From contig NZ_CP094657.1 of NCBI RefSeq assembly GCF_023920705.1, positions 930,001 through 994,000 of the forward strand: DNA of 64,000 bases, read 5' to 3'. This DNA comes from Acinetobacter sp. XS-4 (GTDB taxonomy: Bacteria; Pseudomonadota; Gammaproteobacteria; Pseudomonadales; Moraxellaceae). Under the pieces are notes generated by a model. The model was not told the origin of the DNA. It searched no databases and worked only from the letters and a program-made list of their open reading frames with translations. Position 1 is the first letter of the stretch. Each line of letters opens with the position of its first letter. Shown here one piece after another: positions 9,160-19,369 of this stretch. A program made the position numbers and the translations under genes.

Positions 9160-10083
9160 ATGCAAAATAGAATTAGAGGAGCAATTTATGGTTTGCTGAT
9201 TGGTGATGCAGTCGGTGTGCCATATGAATTTCATTCAGCTTTGCAGCTTCCACTTTACTCACATATTGATATGATTCCACCTAAAGATTTTAGGCGAACT
9301 TATCCTGATATTCCAATTGGAACATGGTCAGATGATGGAGCTCAGGCTCTATGTTTATTAGCATCCCTATTGCATTGTCAGAAACTCGATAATATCGATT
9401 TTGCTAACCGTCTTCGCAATTGGTACCGTTATGGTTATATGGCGGTTGATTATCAAGTGTTTGATATTGGAGTGCAAACTGCTCAGGCGTTACAACGTTA
9501 TGAAGCTGGAGTATCTGTAGAAGAGATGGCTAATACAGATGAACATTCGAATGGTAATGGAGCGTTGATGCGTACATTACCTGTGGCATTATGGCATAGG
9601 GGATCTGATTAGCAATTAGTTGAGTTAGCCTATCAGCAGTCTCATTTAACGCATGCTCATCTTCGATCAAAAATTTGCTGTGCTTTATATTGCTTATGGG
9701 CAAAATATTTATTGAAAGGACAATCAGTTAATGATGCTTGGAAATCTAGTATTTCCATACTGATGCAACTTTATAAAAATAGTGTTAATGAACAGCAAGA
9801 ACTTAATCATATTATTGATTCAACTCATGAGAAAAAAATATCGGGCAGTGGTTACGTAGTGGATTGTTTACATTCAGCTCGTTTTGCTCTGCAGCAAGGT
9901 AATTATGAAGATGTCATTAAAACGGCTATTGCCTTAGGACAAGATACTGATACAACTGCTTGTGTTGCAGGAGGATTGGCAGGAATTGTGTTTGGATATG
10001 AAGGGATTCCACAAATATGGTTACAGCAGTTAAGAGGGAAAGAATTGCTAGAGCCGCTATTAACACGATTAGAAGAAGTATGA
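9160..10083 (+). pseudogene. ADP-ribosylglycohydrolase family gene interrupted by one amber codon
   Basis: Two open segments (9160-9612 and from 9613 on) are in the same frame and separated by a single TAG at 9610-9612. Read through, they give a ~307-codon protein of normal length for the ADP-ribosylglycohydrolase/DraG family, which removes ADP-ribose from proteins or small molecules. The N-terminal part has the metal-site motif as TWSDDGAQ and an early IGDAVGVPYE segment. The C-terminal part has GQDTDTTACVAGGLAG, the second conserved metal-binding motif. Metal ligands are therefore split across the stop, and neither half should be active alone. Codons beyond the TAG continue as plausible protein (QLVELAYQQSHLTHAH), so the lesion looks recent. 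A weak reinitiation start at 9712 would yield only 123 residues. Confidence 0.8.
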
Positions 10084-10084
10084 C

Positions 10085-10681
10085 ATGAATTTAATTTTCT
10101 TACCGGGCGCATCAGGCAGTACGACATTTTGGCATCCCTTGATTGAAAAATTACCTCAGCATTACCAGACAAAAATTATTGGTTACCCGGGTTTTGGGGA
10201 TATACCAGAATCCCTTGAGATCAAAAACTTTGAAGACCTAAAAAAGTATGTGGTTGATCAAATTAATGAAGAATCTGTAATTGTTGCTCAATCTATGGGT
10301 GGGATTTTTGCTGTTGCAGCAGCGTTGCAAAAACCTCAATTGGTGAAAGGGCTGGTCTTGATTGCAACTTCTGGTGGAATTAACCTTGAACGATTTAATG
10401 TGCAAGACTGGCGTGAAGCATACCAGCAAGCATTTTTAAAATATCCAGATTGGTTTATTACTACCAATGCCAACTATGAAGAGTTCTTATCAGATATAAA
10501 CGTTGAAACTTTATTAATCTGGGGTGATAACGATCCGGTGAGTCCCGTTCAGGTGGGTCAATATTTAAATCAAAAATTTGAGAATTCGACGTTATATGTT
10601 GTGAAGGATGGTGATCATCAGTTGGCAGAAAAACATGCCGATGAAGTTGTAGTGCAAATAAAAGACTATTTAAAAAGTTGA
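10085..10681 (+). CDS. Alpha/beta hydrolase
   Basis: This small 198-residue alpha/beta-hydrolase-fold protein has the nucleophile elbow AQSMGG (serine at about 70), an oxyanion region LPGASGS near the N-terminus, an acid candidate in WGDNDPVSP and the catalytic histidine in DGDHQL. It has no signal peptide, so it should be cytoplasmic. The substrate cannot be read from the sequence. Its start is one base after the stop of the broken ADP-ribosylglycohydrolase gene, so the two were probably co-translated, and the amber codon upstream could reduce its expression by polarity. It ends at a bidirectional terminator. Confidence 0.8.
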   Translation: MNLIFLPGASGSTTFWHPLIEKLPQHYQTKIIGYPGFGDIPESLEIKNFEDLKKYVVDQINEESVIVAQSMGGIFAVAAALQKPQLVKGLVLIATSGGINLERFNVQDWREAYQQAFLKYPDWFITTNANYEEFLSDINVETLLIWGDNDPVSPVQVGQYLNQKFENSTLYVVKDGDHQLAEKHADEVVVQIKDYLKS

Positions 10682-10701
10682 AGTAATTCTTTAAGGTATA
10701 A

Positions 10702-10730
10702 AAAGCGTGCTGACATATAGCACGCTTTTA
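10702..10730. terminator. Bidirectional terminator, hydrolase / LysE-type exporter
   Basis: AAAAGCGTGCT and AGCACGCTTTT form an 11-bp perfect stem with a 7-base loop and flanking A/T runs. It lies between two convergent genes and can serve both. Confidence 0.85.
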
Positions 10731-10735
10731 AAAAT

Positions 10736-11359
10736 TTACCTTTTACTCAAAGCCAGTTTTAAAGCAAACAACACAAAAATACTGCCTGTAATCCGGTCCA
10801 TATATTTCACAAACTTAGGTTGCTTCAGATAACGTGACAGTGGCTGCATGGCTAAAATTAATAAAATTGACCATAAGATTCCAATCACCACATGAATCAT
10901 CACAAGCCCCATAACCCAAGTGATAGCAGATGCTTGTGGTGGAATAAATTGTGGAAGAAATGAAATATAAAAAATTCCAACTTTGGGATTGAGTAAGTTA
11001 CCCAAAAAACCTTTAATAAACCAATTCTGTGAAATAGCCATATTTGAATTACTTCCTTGCATGTCTGAAAGTTGGCTACGCGGTTTTAAAATCATATTTA
11101 AACCCAACCATGTAAGGTAAGCAGCCCCCATCCATTTCAGAATATTAAAAGCTAAATCAGAAGCCATGAGCAAAGCACCCAGACCACAAGCAACCACAAT
11201 TCCCCATGCAATACAGCCAAGGCTGATACCCACTGCTGCTTGAAATGCTTTCGATTTACCTTCAAGAGTAGCAGTACGAATAATTAAAGTCGTATCGAGA
11301 CCAGGTGTAAGCGTAAGTAATGTAATCGCAATTAAGTAAGGAATGAGTAGGGTGGTCAT
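10736..11359 (-). CDS. LysE/RhtB family exporter
   Basis: This inner-membrane exporter of the LysE/RhtB family pumps out amino acids or related metabolites; the substrate is not predictable here. With the start at 11359 (MTTLLIPYLIAI) the protein has 207 residues and about six hydrophobic helices, and shows the family signature LTPGLDTTLIIRTA near residues 17-30. A longer in-frame start at 11500 would add 47 residues unlike the family and would overlap xerC, so I reject it. It is divergent from xerC. Confidence 0.85.
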   Translation of the reverse strand: MTTLLIPYLIAITLLTLTPGLDTTLIIRTATLEGKSKAFQAAVGISLGCIAWGIVVACGLGALLMASDLAFNILKWMGAAYLTWLGLNMILKPRSQLSDMQGSNSNMAISQNWFIKGFLGNLLNPKVGIFYISFLPQFIPPQASAITWVMGLVMIHVVIGILWSILLILAMQPLSRYLKQPKFVKYMDRITGSIFVLFALKLALSKR

Positions 11360-11489
11360 GACAGCAGGGTTCCGACGAGTACTTAAGATGAAGTTTAATA
11401 TATAAGGTAGAGAGTTGTTATGCTGTGTGATCTTAAATTTCCTGAACAACAACTTTTTGATACACTGAAAAAATAAAATGAGCAAATAA

Positions 11490-12419
11490 ATGGAGAGCAA
11501 TTTGGATTTTGCATTACAGCTGCTCTCAATGTGGTTAAAAGAAAGAAAAATTCAGAACCAGTCTGAGCACACGATTACGGCTTATGAAAGGGATGTTAAA
11601 AGTTTTCTTGAGTTCTGTGAACACAAACGACTAGATTTAAGAAATATTGAAGCTTCAGATTTACGTGAATATTTGGCCCAGCGTGTTGAGCAGGACCAGT
11701 TAAGTTCAAGCAGTATGCAGCGTCATCTCACCTCAATTCGCCAGTTTATGAAATGGGCTGAACAAGGAAAATATCTAGAAATTAACCCTACTGATGACTT
11801 TAAGTTAAAACGTCAGCCTAGACCCTTACCGGGTATGATCGACATAGAAATGGTTAATCAAATTTTAGATCAACCTATGCCTGAAAAACCAATTGATCAG
11901 CAATTATGGTTAAGAGATAAAGCCATGCTCGAGTTACTTTACTCAAGTGGTTTGCGTTTGGCTGAACTGCAAGGCTTAACAATTAAAGATATAGATTTTA
12001 ACCGTCAATTGGTACGTATTACAGGTAAAGGGAATAAAACCCGTATTGTACCATTTGGAAAAAAGGCGAAAGAAAGCCTATTGAATTGGCTGAAAATTTA
12101 CAAAATATGGAAAGGGCATTTTGATCAGAATGCTTTTGTTTTTATTTCTCAAAGAGGTGGTGTGTTAACCCCACGGCAAATCGAAAAGCGTGTAAAGCTT
12201 CAAGCGCAAAGAGCGGGTGTGAATGTAGATTTACATCCTCATTTATTAAGGCATTGTTTTGCTAGTCATATGTTATCAAGTAGTGGTGATTTGCGATCAG
12301 TACAAGAAATGTTAGGCCATAGTAATTTATCTACGACACAAATTTATACGCATATCGATTTTGATCATTTAGCTCAAGTCTATGATCGAGCTCATCCGAG
12401 AGCGCAAAAGAATGAATAG
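11490..12419 (+). CDS. xerC: Tyrosine recombinase XerC
   Basis: XerC acts with XerD at dif to resolve chromosome dimers before division. The 309-residue protein has an N-terminal SAM-like core-binding domain and a C-terminal catalytic domain. The catalytic set is complete: R156 (SGLRLAEL), a lysine near 180 (TGKGNK), H251 and R254 (HLLRH), H277 (LGHSNLSTTQIYTH) and the nucleophile Y286. XerC rather than XerD is favoured by its position downstream of dapF, as in E. coli. I see no phage or integron context. XerD and dif are not in the window. Confidence 0.92.
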   Translation: MESNLDFALQLLSMWLKERKIQNQSEHTITAYERDVKSFLEFCEHKRLDLRNIEASDLREYLAQRVEQDQLSSSSMQRHLTSIRQFMKWAEQGKYLEINPTDDFKLKRQPRPLPGMIDIEMVNQILDQPMPEKPIDQQLWLRDKAMLELLYSSGLRLAELQGLTIKDIDFNRQLVRITGKGNKTRIVPFGKKAKESLLNWLKIYKIWKGHFDQNAFVFISQRGGVLTPRQIEKRVKLQAQRAGVNVDLHPHLLRHCFASHMLSSSGDLRSVQEMLGHSNLSTTQIYTHIDFDHLAQVYDRAHPRAQKNE

Positions 12420-12880
12420 ATTTAAAAACTGCCTTAATAATAAAGTTGATTAAAATGGCAAGTCTTATACGAATGTAGACATCATTTGTATTTTTTTAGA
12501 AATTTGTTTAAGAGAAATAGCGGAAATAGTCAAATTGACCATTTTGATCTTTGGATATTTTGTCGGTACCCCTGACTCAAAAACATCTAATTTAGATTAT
12601 TTTAAGGCGATCTTATGTTTCTGACTAATAAGCTAAATAAGATAAAAAGATAATAAAAATCAATATATAAAATAGAGTGTAAAAAGAACAAAATAGCAGC
12701 TAATAAGGCATAATATTTTTTTTATGAACTGATGGTTTCATCTTTTTTGTGCAGTTCTGGAAAATTGTGACTTGACCGAAATGCCAAACACATTGCAAGA
12801 TAGGGTACCTAAAAAATTTTAATTGAAGAGTTAATATACTTTTCTCAACATTTACTTTTGCTAGAACAGCCGAGGATTAC
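12420..12880. other. Intergenic region upstream of etfBA
   Basis: This 461-base, very AT-rich region has no coding-like open frame and no recognisable RNA gene. A TATACT hexamer at 12835-12840, about 40 bases before the etfB ATG, is the best -10 candidate, but its -35 is poor. A TTGACC at 12772-12777 lacks a matching -10. A small palindrome ATCTAATTTAGAT lies near 12588. I assign no further function. Confidence 0.35.
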
Positions 12881-13630
12881 ATGAAGGCTCTTGTTGCTGT
12901 AAAACGCGTGGTTGATGCCAACGTCAAAGTTCGTGTTAAGCCGGACAATAGTGGGGTTGACCTAACTAACGTTAAAATGTCAATTAACCCATTTTGTGAA
13001 ATCGCAGTGGAAGAAGCGGTTCGCTTAAAAGAAAAAGGAACAGTATCAGAAATCGTTGTTGTTTCTGTGGGTCCTAAAGAAGCTCAGGAACAAATCCGTT
13101 CTGCAATGGCTCTGGGAGCAGACCGCGGTATTTTGGTTGAAACTACTGATGAAATTGGCGCTTTAGAAGTTGCTAAAATTTTAAAAGGTATCGTTGACGC
13201 TGAAAAACCAGAACTTATCCTTCTTGGTAAACAAGCAATTGATGATGACTCTAACCAAGTCGGTCAAATGCTTGGCGCATTATTAGGTGCGGGCCAAGGT
13301 ACATTCGCTTCTGAAGTGAAAGTTGATGGCGGCAAAGTACAAGTAACTCGTGAAGTTGACGGCGGTTTACAAACTGTTGAACTGGCACTTCCTGCAATCA
13401 TTACAACTGACTTGCGTTTGAATGAGCCACGTTATGCAGCATTGCCTAACATCATGAAAGCTCGTAAGAAGCCACTTGATACTAAATCTCCTGCTGATTA
13501 TGGCGTTACAGCTGGTACTAAGCTTAAAACTGTTAAAGTTGAAGCTCCAGCAGAACGTAAAGCTGGCGTACAAGTGAAATCTGTAGATGAGCTTGTTGAA
13601 AAATTGAAAAATGAAGCGAAAGTGATCTAA
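12881..13630 (+). CDS. etfB: Electron transfer flavoprotein beta subunit EtfB
   Basis: EtfB is the AMP-binding small subunit of the heterodimeric flavoprotein that carries electrons from acyl-CoA and related dehydrogenases to ETF-ubiquinone oxidoreductase. The 249-residue protein begins [19 protein letters not shown], typical of the bacterial group I beta subunit, and contains the family region [18 protein letters not shown]. The alpha-subunit gene follows after 17 bases with its own ribosome-binding site (GGAAGGA), forming an etfBA operon. Confidence 0.96.
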   Translation: MKALVAVKRVVDANVKVRVKPDNSGVDLTNVKMSINPFCEIAVEEAVRLKEKGTVSEIVVVSVGPKEAQEQIRSAMALGADRGILVETTDEIGALEVAKILKGIVDAEKPELILLGKQAIDDDSNQVGQMLGALLGAGQGTFASEVKVDGGKVQVTREVDGGLQTVELALPAIITTDLRLNEPRYAALPNIMKARKKPLDTKSPADYGVTAGTKLKTVKVEAPAERKAGVQVKSVDELVEKLKNEAKVI

Positions 13631-13647
13631 TACGGAAGGATAAAATC

Positions 13648-14580
13648 ATGAGTATTTTAGTTATCGCTGATCACAACAACCAAGTACTTAACGGTGCTAC
13701 TTTAAACGTTGTTGCTGCAGCACAAAAAATCGGTGGTGATATTACTGTATTAGTTGCTGGTTCTGGTGCTCAGGCAGTTGCTGATGCTGCTGCTAAAGTT
13801 GCTGGTGTAAGCAAGGTTTTACTTGCTGACAATGCTGCTTATGCAAACCAGTTAGCTGAAAACGTAGCTGCTTTAGTTGCTGATTTGGCTAAAGGTTACA
13901 AATACGTATTAGCTGCTTCTACAACGACTGGTAAGAACATTCTTCCACGTGTTGCTGCTCTTCTTGATGTAAGCATGATCACAGACATTATTTCTGTTGA
14001 ATCTGCGAATACATTCAAGCGTCCGATTTATGCAGGTAACGCGATTGCGACTGTTCAATCTGACGAAGCAATCATTGTAGGTACAGTTCGTGGTACAGCA
14101 TTTGATCCAGTAGCTGCTGAAGGTGGCTCTGCTGCGGTTGAAGCAGTAAGTGAAGCGAAAGATGCAGGTATTTCTAACTTTGTATCTGAAGAAATCGTAA
14201 AACTTGACCGTCCTGAATTAACAGCTGCTCGCATTGTTGTTTCTGGTGGTCGTGGTGTTGGTTCTGGTGAGAACTACCATAAAGTACTTGATCCATTAGC
14301 TGACAAGCTTGGTGCAGCACAAGGTGCTTCACGTGCAGCAGTTGATGCGGGCTTCGTACCGAACGACTTCCAAGTGGGGCAAACTGGTAAGATCGTTGCA
14401 CCTGACCTTTATGTTGCTGTAGGTATTTCTGGTGCGATCCAGCATTTAGCTGGTATGAAAGATTCTAAAGTTATTGTTGCAATCAACAAAGACGAAGAAG
14501 CGCCAATCAACAGTGTTGCTGACTACTGGTTAGTTGGTGATTTGAACACTGTAGTACCAGAGTTGGTATCTAAACTTTAA
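13648..14580 (+). CDS. etfA: Electron transfer flavoprotein alpha subunit EtfA
   Basis: EtfA binds the redox-active FAD of ETF. The 310-residue protein has the N-terminal ETF fold and a C-terminal FAD-binding domain with [31 protein letters not shown] and [19 protein letters not shown], the family signature. It follows etfB directly and is closed by a terminator, so etfBA is a two-gene unit. Confidence 0.96.
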   Translation: MSILVIADHNNQVLNGATLNVVAAAQKIGGDITVLVAGSGAQAVADAAAKVAGVSKVLLADNAAYANQLAENVAALVADLAKGYKYVLAASTTTGKNILPRVAALLDVSMITDIISVESANTFKRPIYAGNAIATVQSDEAIIVGTVRGTAFDPVAAEGGSAAVEAVSEAKDAGISNFVSEEIVKLDRPELTAARIVVSGGRGVGSGENYHKVLDPLADKLGAAQGASRAAVDAGFVPNDFQVGQTGKIVAPDLYVAVGISGAIQHLAGMKDSKVIVAINKDEEAPINSVADYWLVGDLNTVVPELVSKL

Positions 14581-14601
14581 TCTTTACTGGTTAAAGTCGA
14601 A

Positions 14602-14634
14602 GAACCCTTAGTTTTTACTAAGGGTTTTTTTATT
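14602..14634 (+). terminator. Terminator after etfA
   Basis: The stem AACCCTTAGT paired with ACTAAGGGTT and a short T-rich loop is followed by a run of T residues, shortly after the etfA stop. Confidence 0.85.
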
Positions 14635-14833
14635 GTAGGAATGAATAAGTTAAAGGCTAAATTAGATTTGCTGTCTCATTTTGGGTTTGATTTTTATAGA
14701 ATAAAAATCACATAGTTTTAATATGGTGAACCTATGCTCATTACAGCGATATGATAAGAATAATATGCAATTAAATTATACAAATATCACCAGATTGACC
14801 ATGTAGATTCCGTACATTCCAAAGCGCTTTTGT

Positions 14834-14841
14834 GCTATACT
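14834..14841 (+). promoter_or_regulatory. Putative extended -10 promoter of gyrA
   Basis: TGCTATACT forms an extended -10 element (TG, one base, TATACT) about 110 bases before the gyrA start. The -35 region (near 14812-14818) is poor, which extended -10 promoters tolerate. The leader would be about 100 bases long and AT-rich. Confidence 0.45.
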
Positions 14842-14948
14842 ATACAGCTATATTTTTTTCGATTTTAGTTCAGTTTTCGGAACTAAATTTTTTGCAAGAT
14901 CAAGACATATAAGCAGATGGAAATTTCTATCTGCAAGAAGGAGTATGC

Positions 14949-17663
14949 ATGAGCGTATCGGAAATCCGACCGATTGCCATTGAGGATGAACTCAAGCATT
15001 CATATTTAGATTACGCGATGAGTGTAATCGTATCTCGTGCATTGCCGGATGTGAGAGACGGTCTGAAACCTGTTCACCGTCGTGTGCTATTTGCCATGCA
15101 CGAATTGGGCAATGACTATAACAAAGCCTACAAGAAATCTGCACGTGTTGTTGGGGACGTAATCGGTAAATATCACCCTCATGGTGACTCAGCTGTTTAT
15201 GAAACCATTGTACGTATGGCTCAGGACTTTAGTTTACGTTATTTATTGGTAGATGGTCAGGGTAACTTCGGTTCGATTGATGGTGATAGCGCAGCTGCAA
15301 TGCGTTATACCGAAGTCCGTATGACTAAGTTAGCGCACGAACTTCTTGCAGATCTAGAAAAAGACACAGTTGATTGGGAAGATAACTACGACGGATCTGA
15401 GCGTATTCCTCAGGTGCTTCCAACACGTGTTCCTAACTTGTTAATTAATGGTGCTGCTGGTATTGCTGTAGGTATGGCAACCAACATGGCGCCACACAAC
15501 ATGACAGAAGTTGTGAATGCATGTTTAGCCTATGCCGACAATCCGAATATCTCGATTGAAGGATTGATGGAATATATTACTGGTCCTGATTTCCCTACAG
15601 GCGGTATTATTTATGGTAAATCAGGTATTGTTGATGCTTACCGTACAGGTAAAGGCCGACTACACATTCGTGGTAAATACCATTTCGAAGAAGATGAAAA
15701 GACAGGCCGTATAACGATCGTCTTTACTGAAATTCCATATCAAGTCAACAAGGCAAGAGTTATTGAACGTATTGCCGAGTTAGTTAAAGAGAAAAAACTT
15801 GAAGGTATTTCAGAGCTTCGTGATGAGTCTGACAAAGACGGTATGCGTATTGCGATTGACTTGAAACGTGGTGAAAATGCAGAAGTCATTGTAAATAACT
15901 TATTCTTAAATACACAGCTTGAAAACTCTTTCAGCATCAACATGGTTTGTCTTGACAACGGACAACCAAAATTGATGAATCTGAAAGATATTATTGCGGC
16001 ATTTATTCGTCACCGCCAAGAAGTCGTGACACGTCGTACCATGTTCGAATTGCGTAAAGCACGTGAACGTGGTCATATCTTGGAAGGCTTAACTGTAGCC
16101 TTAGCCAATATTGATGAAATTATCGAAACCATTAAAACTTCTGCTAACCCAGCTGAAGCGCGTGAGCGTTTACTTGCAGGTGAGTGGGCTGGCGGTGGTG
16201 TTGTTTCTTTACTTGAAAATGCTGGTGCTATTTCTGTTCGTCCAGATGAGATCGAAGGTGAAAACCCAGATCGTCCATTTGGTTTAACTGAATCCATTTA
16301 CCGTTTATCACCAACGCAAGTAGGTGCAATTTTAGAATTGCGTTTACATCGTTTAACGGGTCTTGAGCAAGACAAATTACATGCAGAATATACTGAAATT
16401 TTAGGTCAAATTGCTGAACTTACAGCAATTCTTAATGATTTTAATTTATTGATGGCTGTAATTCGTGAAGAATTAGCACAAGTACTGCAACAGTACGGTG
16501 ATGGACGTCGTACAGAAATTATTGAATCACGTATTGATTTCAGTCGTGAAGATTTAATTCCAGAAGAGCAAGTCGTATTAACAGTTTCACAAACCGGTTA
16601 CGCAAAAACTCAACCACTTTCTGACTATCAGGCTCAGCGCCGTGGTGGACGTGGTAAGTCTGCAACTTCAATGAAGAGTGATGACTTTATTCAGCATCTC
16701 ATTGTAGCTTCAAACCATGCGACTGTGCTGTGCTTTACTAACGTAGGTAAAGTCTATCGTCTTCGCGTATTTGAAGTGCCTCAAGCATCACGTGGTGCAA
16801 AAGGTCGCCCGATTATAAACTTGTTACCTTTAGATGCGAACGAAACTGTAACTGCTATCTTGCCGTTAACAGAGTTCCCAGAAAACCATTACGTATTTAT
16901 GGCAACAGCTTCAGGTACGGTTAAACGTGTTGATTTGGAGCAGTTTGCTAACATTCGTTCAAATGGCTTACGTGCAATTGAACTGAATGAAGAAGATACC
17001 TTGATTGGCGTTGCGATTACTGATGGTAATCAGCAAATCATGTTGTTCTCGAATGAAGGTAAGGCAATTCGTTTTGCAGAAACTGACGTGCGTTCAATGG
17101 GTCGTACTGCTAAAGGCGTCCGAGGTATGCGTGTTAGCTTTGCAAGTAGCACTTTAAGCGAAGAAGATGCAGAAATTGAAAATGATGAATCTGATGACAA
17201 TGAAGATTCAGCAGATTTAACTGTAGTAAGTCGCATTGTATCGCTTGTTGTTGTGCCTGAAACGGGTGAAGTGCTGTGTGCGAGTGCCAATGGTTATGGT
17301 AAACGTACTCCTGTAAATGACTTCCCAACCAAAAAACGTGGTGGTAAGGGCGTTATTGCGATTAAAACAAGTGAACGTAATGGTGAGCTTGTGGGTGCAG
17401 TATCTATTGATGAAAGCAAAGAATTGTTGCTTATTTCTGATGGTGGCACATTAGTTCGTACGCGTGCTGCCGAAGTTGCAATGACTGGTCGTAACGCACA
17501 AGGTGTACGTCTGATTCGTTTAAGCGAAGAAGAAACTCTAGTGGGCGTTGTGTCTATTGATGCTGTTGAAGATGAAGAAGAGTTTCTCGAAGGAGAAGTG
17601 GATACTTCAGAAGTAGATGGTGAAGATGCAGTTTCTACGAATGACGATGTGTCAGAAGAGTAA
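14949..17663 (+). CDS. gyrA: DNA gyrase subunit A
   Basis: GyrA is the DNA-cleaving subunit of gyrase (A2B2), which introduces negative supercoils. The 904-residue protein has the winged-helix and tower regions, the catalytic tyrosine at residue 120 (AAMRYTE), the GyrA box QRRGGRGK that wraps DNA, and a C-terminal beta-pinwheel. The quinolone-resistance region reads [11 protein letters not shown] with serine 81 and glutamate 85, the unmutated state at the positions usually changed in resistant Acinetobacter. An acidic insert of about 20 residues interrupts the pinwheel near residues 735-757, and the C-terminal tail is also strongly acidic. The start is preceded by AAGGAG. The gene is monocistronic, with a terminator shared with the convergent operon. 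Confidence 0.98.
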   Translation: MSVSEIRPIAIEDELKHSYLDYAMSVIVSRALPDVRDGLKPVHRRVLFAMHELGNDYNKAYKKSARVVGDVIGKYHPHGDSAVYETIVRMAQDFSLRYLLVDGQGNFGSIDGDSAAAMRYTEVRMTKLAHELLADLEKDTVDWEDNYDGSERIPQVLPTRVPNLLINGAAGIAVGMATNMAPHNMTEVVNACLAYADNPNISIEGLMEYITGPDFPTGGIIYGKSGIVDAYRTGKGRLHIRGKYHFEEDEKTGRITIVFTEIPYQVNKARVIERIAELVKEKKLEGISELRDESDKDGMRIAIDLKRGENAEVIVNNLFLNTQLENSFSINMVCLDNGQPKLMNLKDIIAAFIRHRQEVVTRRTMFELRKARERGHILEGLTVALANIDEIIETIKTSANPAEARERLLAGEWAGGGVVSLLENAGAISVRPDEIEGENPDRPFGLTESIYRLSPTQVGAILELRLHRLTGLEQDKLHAEYTEILGQIAELTAILNDFNLLMAVIREELAQVLQQYGDGRRTEIIESRIDFSREDLIPEEQVVLTVSQTGYAKTQPLSDYQAQRRGGRGKSATSMKSDDFIQHLIVASNHATVLCFTNVGKVYRLRVFEVPQASRGAKGRPIINLLPLDANETVTAILPLTEFPENHYVFMATASGTVKRVDLEQFANIRSNGLRAIELNEEDTLIGVAITDGNQQIMLFSNEGKAIRFAETDVRSMGRTAKGVRGMRVSFASSTLSEEDAEIENDESDDNEDSADLTVVSRIVSLVVVPETGEVLCASANGYGKRTPVNDFPTKKRGGKGVIAIKTSERNGELVGAVSIDESKELLLISDGGTLVRTRAAEVAMTGRNAQGVRLIRLSEEETLVGVVSIDAVEDEEEFLEGEVDTSEVDGEDAVSTNDDVSEE

Positions 17664-17676
17664 GTCTTAATTAAAT

Positions 17677-17706
17677 AAAAAAGGAAGCGTAAGCTTCCTT
17701 TTTTAT
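17677..17706. terminator. Bidirectional terminator, gyrA / GT39 operon
   Basis: AAAAAAGGAAGC and GCTTCCTTTTTT form a strong stem with a four-base loop. A- and T-runs on each side let it end both gyrA and the convergent naxD-like operon. Confidence 0.85.
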
Positions 17707-17713
17707 TGGCGGT

Positions 17714-19360
17714 TTATTTTGATTTATGAAAGATAAACACATCATAATTTCGATAATGTAGTGTTTTAACAGATGGATCTTTAGTTGCAAAATTATTAGG
17801 CTGACTTACGACAATCAAATCTTGCTTTTGCGTTAAAGCATCTTGAAGCTGTTGCTCACTCCATAAGTATTTTTTGCGTTGTGGTTCAAATAATAAACCA
17901 TCTTTAATTTCTAAAGATGCACTATCTGAATGCACTGTATCCCATTGATTTACAATATATACAGGCTGTTTTAGCTGTAAAAGAAATGGAACATCATAGA
18001 AATAGTAATTGTAGAACACTATTTTTGTAGACGGGGTTATGTACTCAGCAAAACTTGTTTGTCCTACATTATTTTTGGTATCTAAAATACGAACGGCAAA
18101 AGGGACTGAACTACACAAAACAATTAAACTGATAAAAATATAGTTCAAATAGTTTATTTTTTGATTTTTATATAACCAGATTAAAGTCAGCGGAAGCACA
18201 ATTAAGAGAGTGCCAATAGCATAAATAAATACGGCTTGGTTTTGGAAAAAGGGTTGATGTGCACGCATGAAATGCGGTGTAGCAGTAATACCTATTCCGA
18301 CAAGCATAATAAATATAGGTAAACCCCAAACCTGTAATTTGGTTTTATATTCACTTTCAAGTACTTGGTTGATAACAAGAGCCAAGAAAACAGCCAGTGG
18401 GGGCACAGCTGGTAAAATATAGCCAGCTAGTTTAGACGGAGGAATAGAGAAGAAAACTGTGACAGAAATAAACCACCATACAAGTAGGGTAAGTAAAACG
18501 GATTGCTTATACTTCTGAAATACGGCTTTAATAGATTGAAATCTACTTGCAAAAATCCATGGTAAAAAACTGACAAATAAAATAAGCAGATAGAAACACC
18601 ATGGTTGCTTATTATTAAACTCTTTTGAACTAAATCGGCTAAATTGCTGGTCTATAAAGAAATAATGTAAAAATTGTGGGTATTTAAGTTGAACTGCATA
18701 TAGCCATGGACTAACCAGTAATATAAATAGCAAAATCCCCAAAGGGTTAAGTAATGAAGGGATTTTTTTCCATTGTTTGGTGTAGAGCAACCATGGTAAA
18801 AGAATCATGCCGGGAATTAATATCCCAATCAGACCCTTACTTAAAAACGCAGCAGCACCTGCAAAATACCCTAAAAATAAAATAGATTTACGTGCTGAAA
18901 TTGTGAAATCAACAAAACATAAAACACTAACGGTAATCCATGAAGCAAGGAGTAAGTCATGATTAATATATTCACTGCTACCAAAAAATAGTAAATTGGT
19001 GCCTAAAATAATGGCAGTAAGTTGTGCTACACGTTCTGAAATGTGATTTCTAACGAATAAGAATAGGCTGATGAGCATGAGTGTAGCTGCTAGCACTGGA
19101 ACTAATCTCAACACCCAAATATGCATACCAAAAAGTTCCATAAATATAGAACTTAACCAATGTAATAGAGGAGGCTTGTGCATAAATGGCAAGCTATTGA
19201 TACGGGGAATTAACCAATCTCCCGACTCAAACATAGATCGACTAATGTCTCCGTAGCGTCCTTCATCTGGTACAGAAAGAGGTCTTATCCAAGACAAAAC
19301 AAACAGCCAAATCGGTAAAAATATTAATAAGAATTTGGAACTACGAAGCCATTGCTGCAT
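17714..19360 (-). CDS. ArnT/FlmK-like glycosyltransferase (GT39/PMT family)
   Basis: This 548-residue polytopic inner-membrane glycosyltransferase uses a polyprenyl-phosphate sugar donor. The N-terminal membrane helix is followed by the family motif PDEGRYGDI (catalytic acidic residues in the first periplasmic loop) and PFMHKPPLLHW. About 11-12 hydrophobic helices precede a periplasmic C-terminal domain. ArnT moves L-Ara4N, and Francisella FlmK galactosamine, from undecaprenyl phosphate to lipid A. As the last gene of an operon with a YdjC deacetylase and a GT2 enzyme, it best fits the FlmK role of adding galactosamine to lipid A. The substrate is inferred from context. Confidence 0.82.
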   Translation of the reverse strand: MQQWLRSSKFLLIFLPIWLFVLSWIRPLSVPDEGRYGDISRSMFESGDWLIPRINSLPFMHKPPLLHWLSSIFMELFGMHIWVLRLVPVLAATLMLISLFLFVRNHISERVAQLTAIILGTNLLFFGSSEYINHDLLLASWITVSVLCFVDFTISARKSILFLGYFAGAAAFLSKGLIGILIPGMILLPWLLYTKQWKKIPSLLNPLGILLFILLVSPWLYAVQLKYPQFLHYFFIDQQFSRFSSKEFNNKQPWCFYLLILFVSFLPWIFASRFQSIKAVFQKYKQSVLLTLLVWWFISVTVFFSIPPSKLAGYILPAVPPLAVFLALVINQVLESEYKTKLQVWGLPIFIMLVGIGITATPHFMRAHQPFFQNQAVFIYAIGTLLIVLPLTLIWLYKNQKINYLNYIFISLIVLCSSVPFAVRILDTKNNVGQTSFAEYITPSTKIVFYNYYFYDVPFLLQLKQPVYIVNQWDTVHSDSASLEIKDGLLFEPQRKKYLWSEQQLQDALTQKQDLIVVSQPNNFATKDPSVKTLHYRNYDVFIFHKSK

Positions 19361-19369
19361 ACATAATCC

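Larger units (their letters stand above)
14581..14948. other. Intergenic region between etfA and gyrA
   Basis: This 368-base gap holds the etfA terminator at its left end and the likely gyrA promoter at its right. The middle is AT-rich and shows no open frame or RNA-like structure that I can support. Confidence 0.5.

Noticed and set aside
9712..10083. Separate 123-residue gene starting after the amber codon
   Set aside because: It is in the same frame as the upstream part and carries only half of the metal site; a split of one gene is simpler.
11360..11500. N-terminal extension of the LysE-type protein
   Set aside because: The added 47 residues do not fit the family, and the extension would overlap the xerC start.
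11490..12419. Tyrosine recombinase as sign of an integrative element
   Set aside because: It aligns with housekeeping XerC, has dapF nearby as in E. coli, and no att-like repeats, phage genes or composition shift are seen around it.
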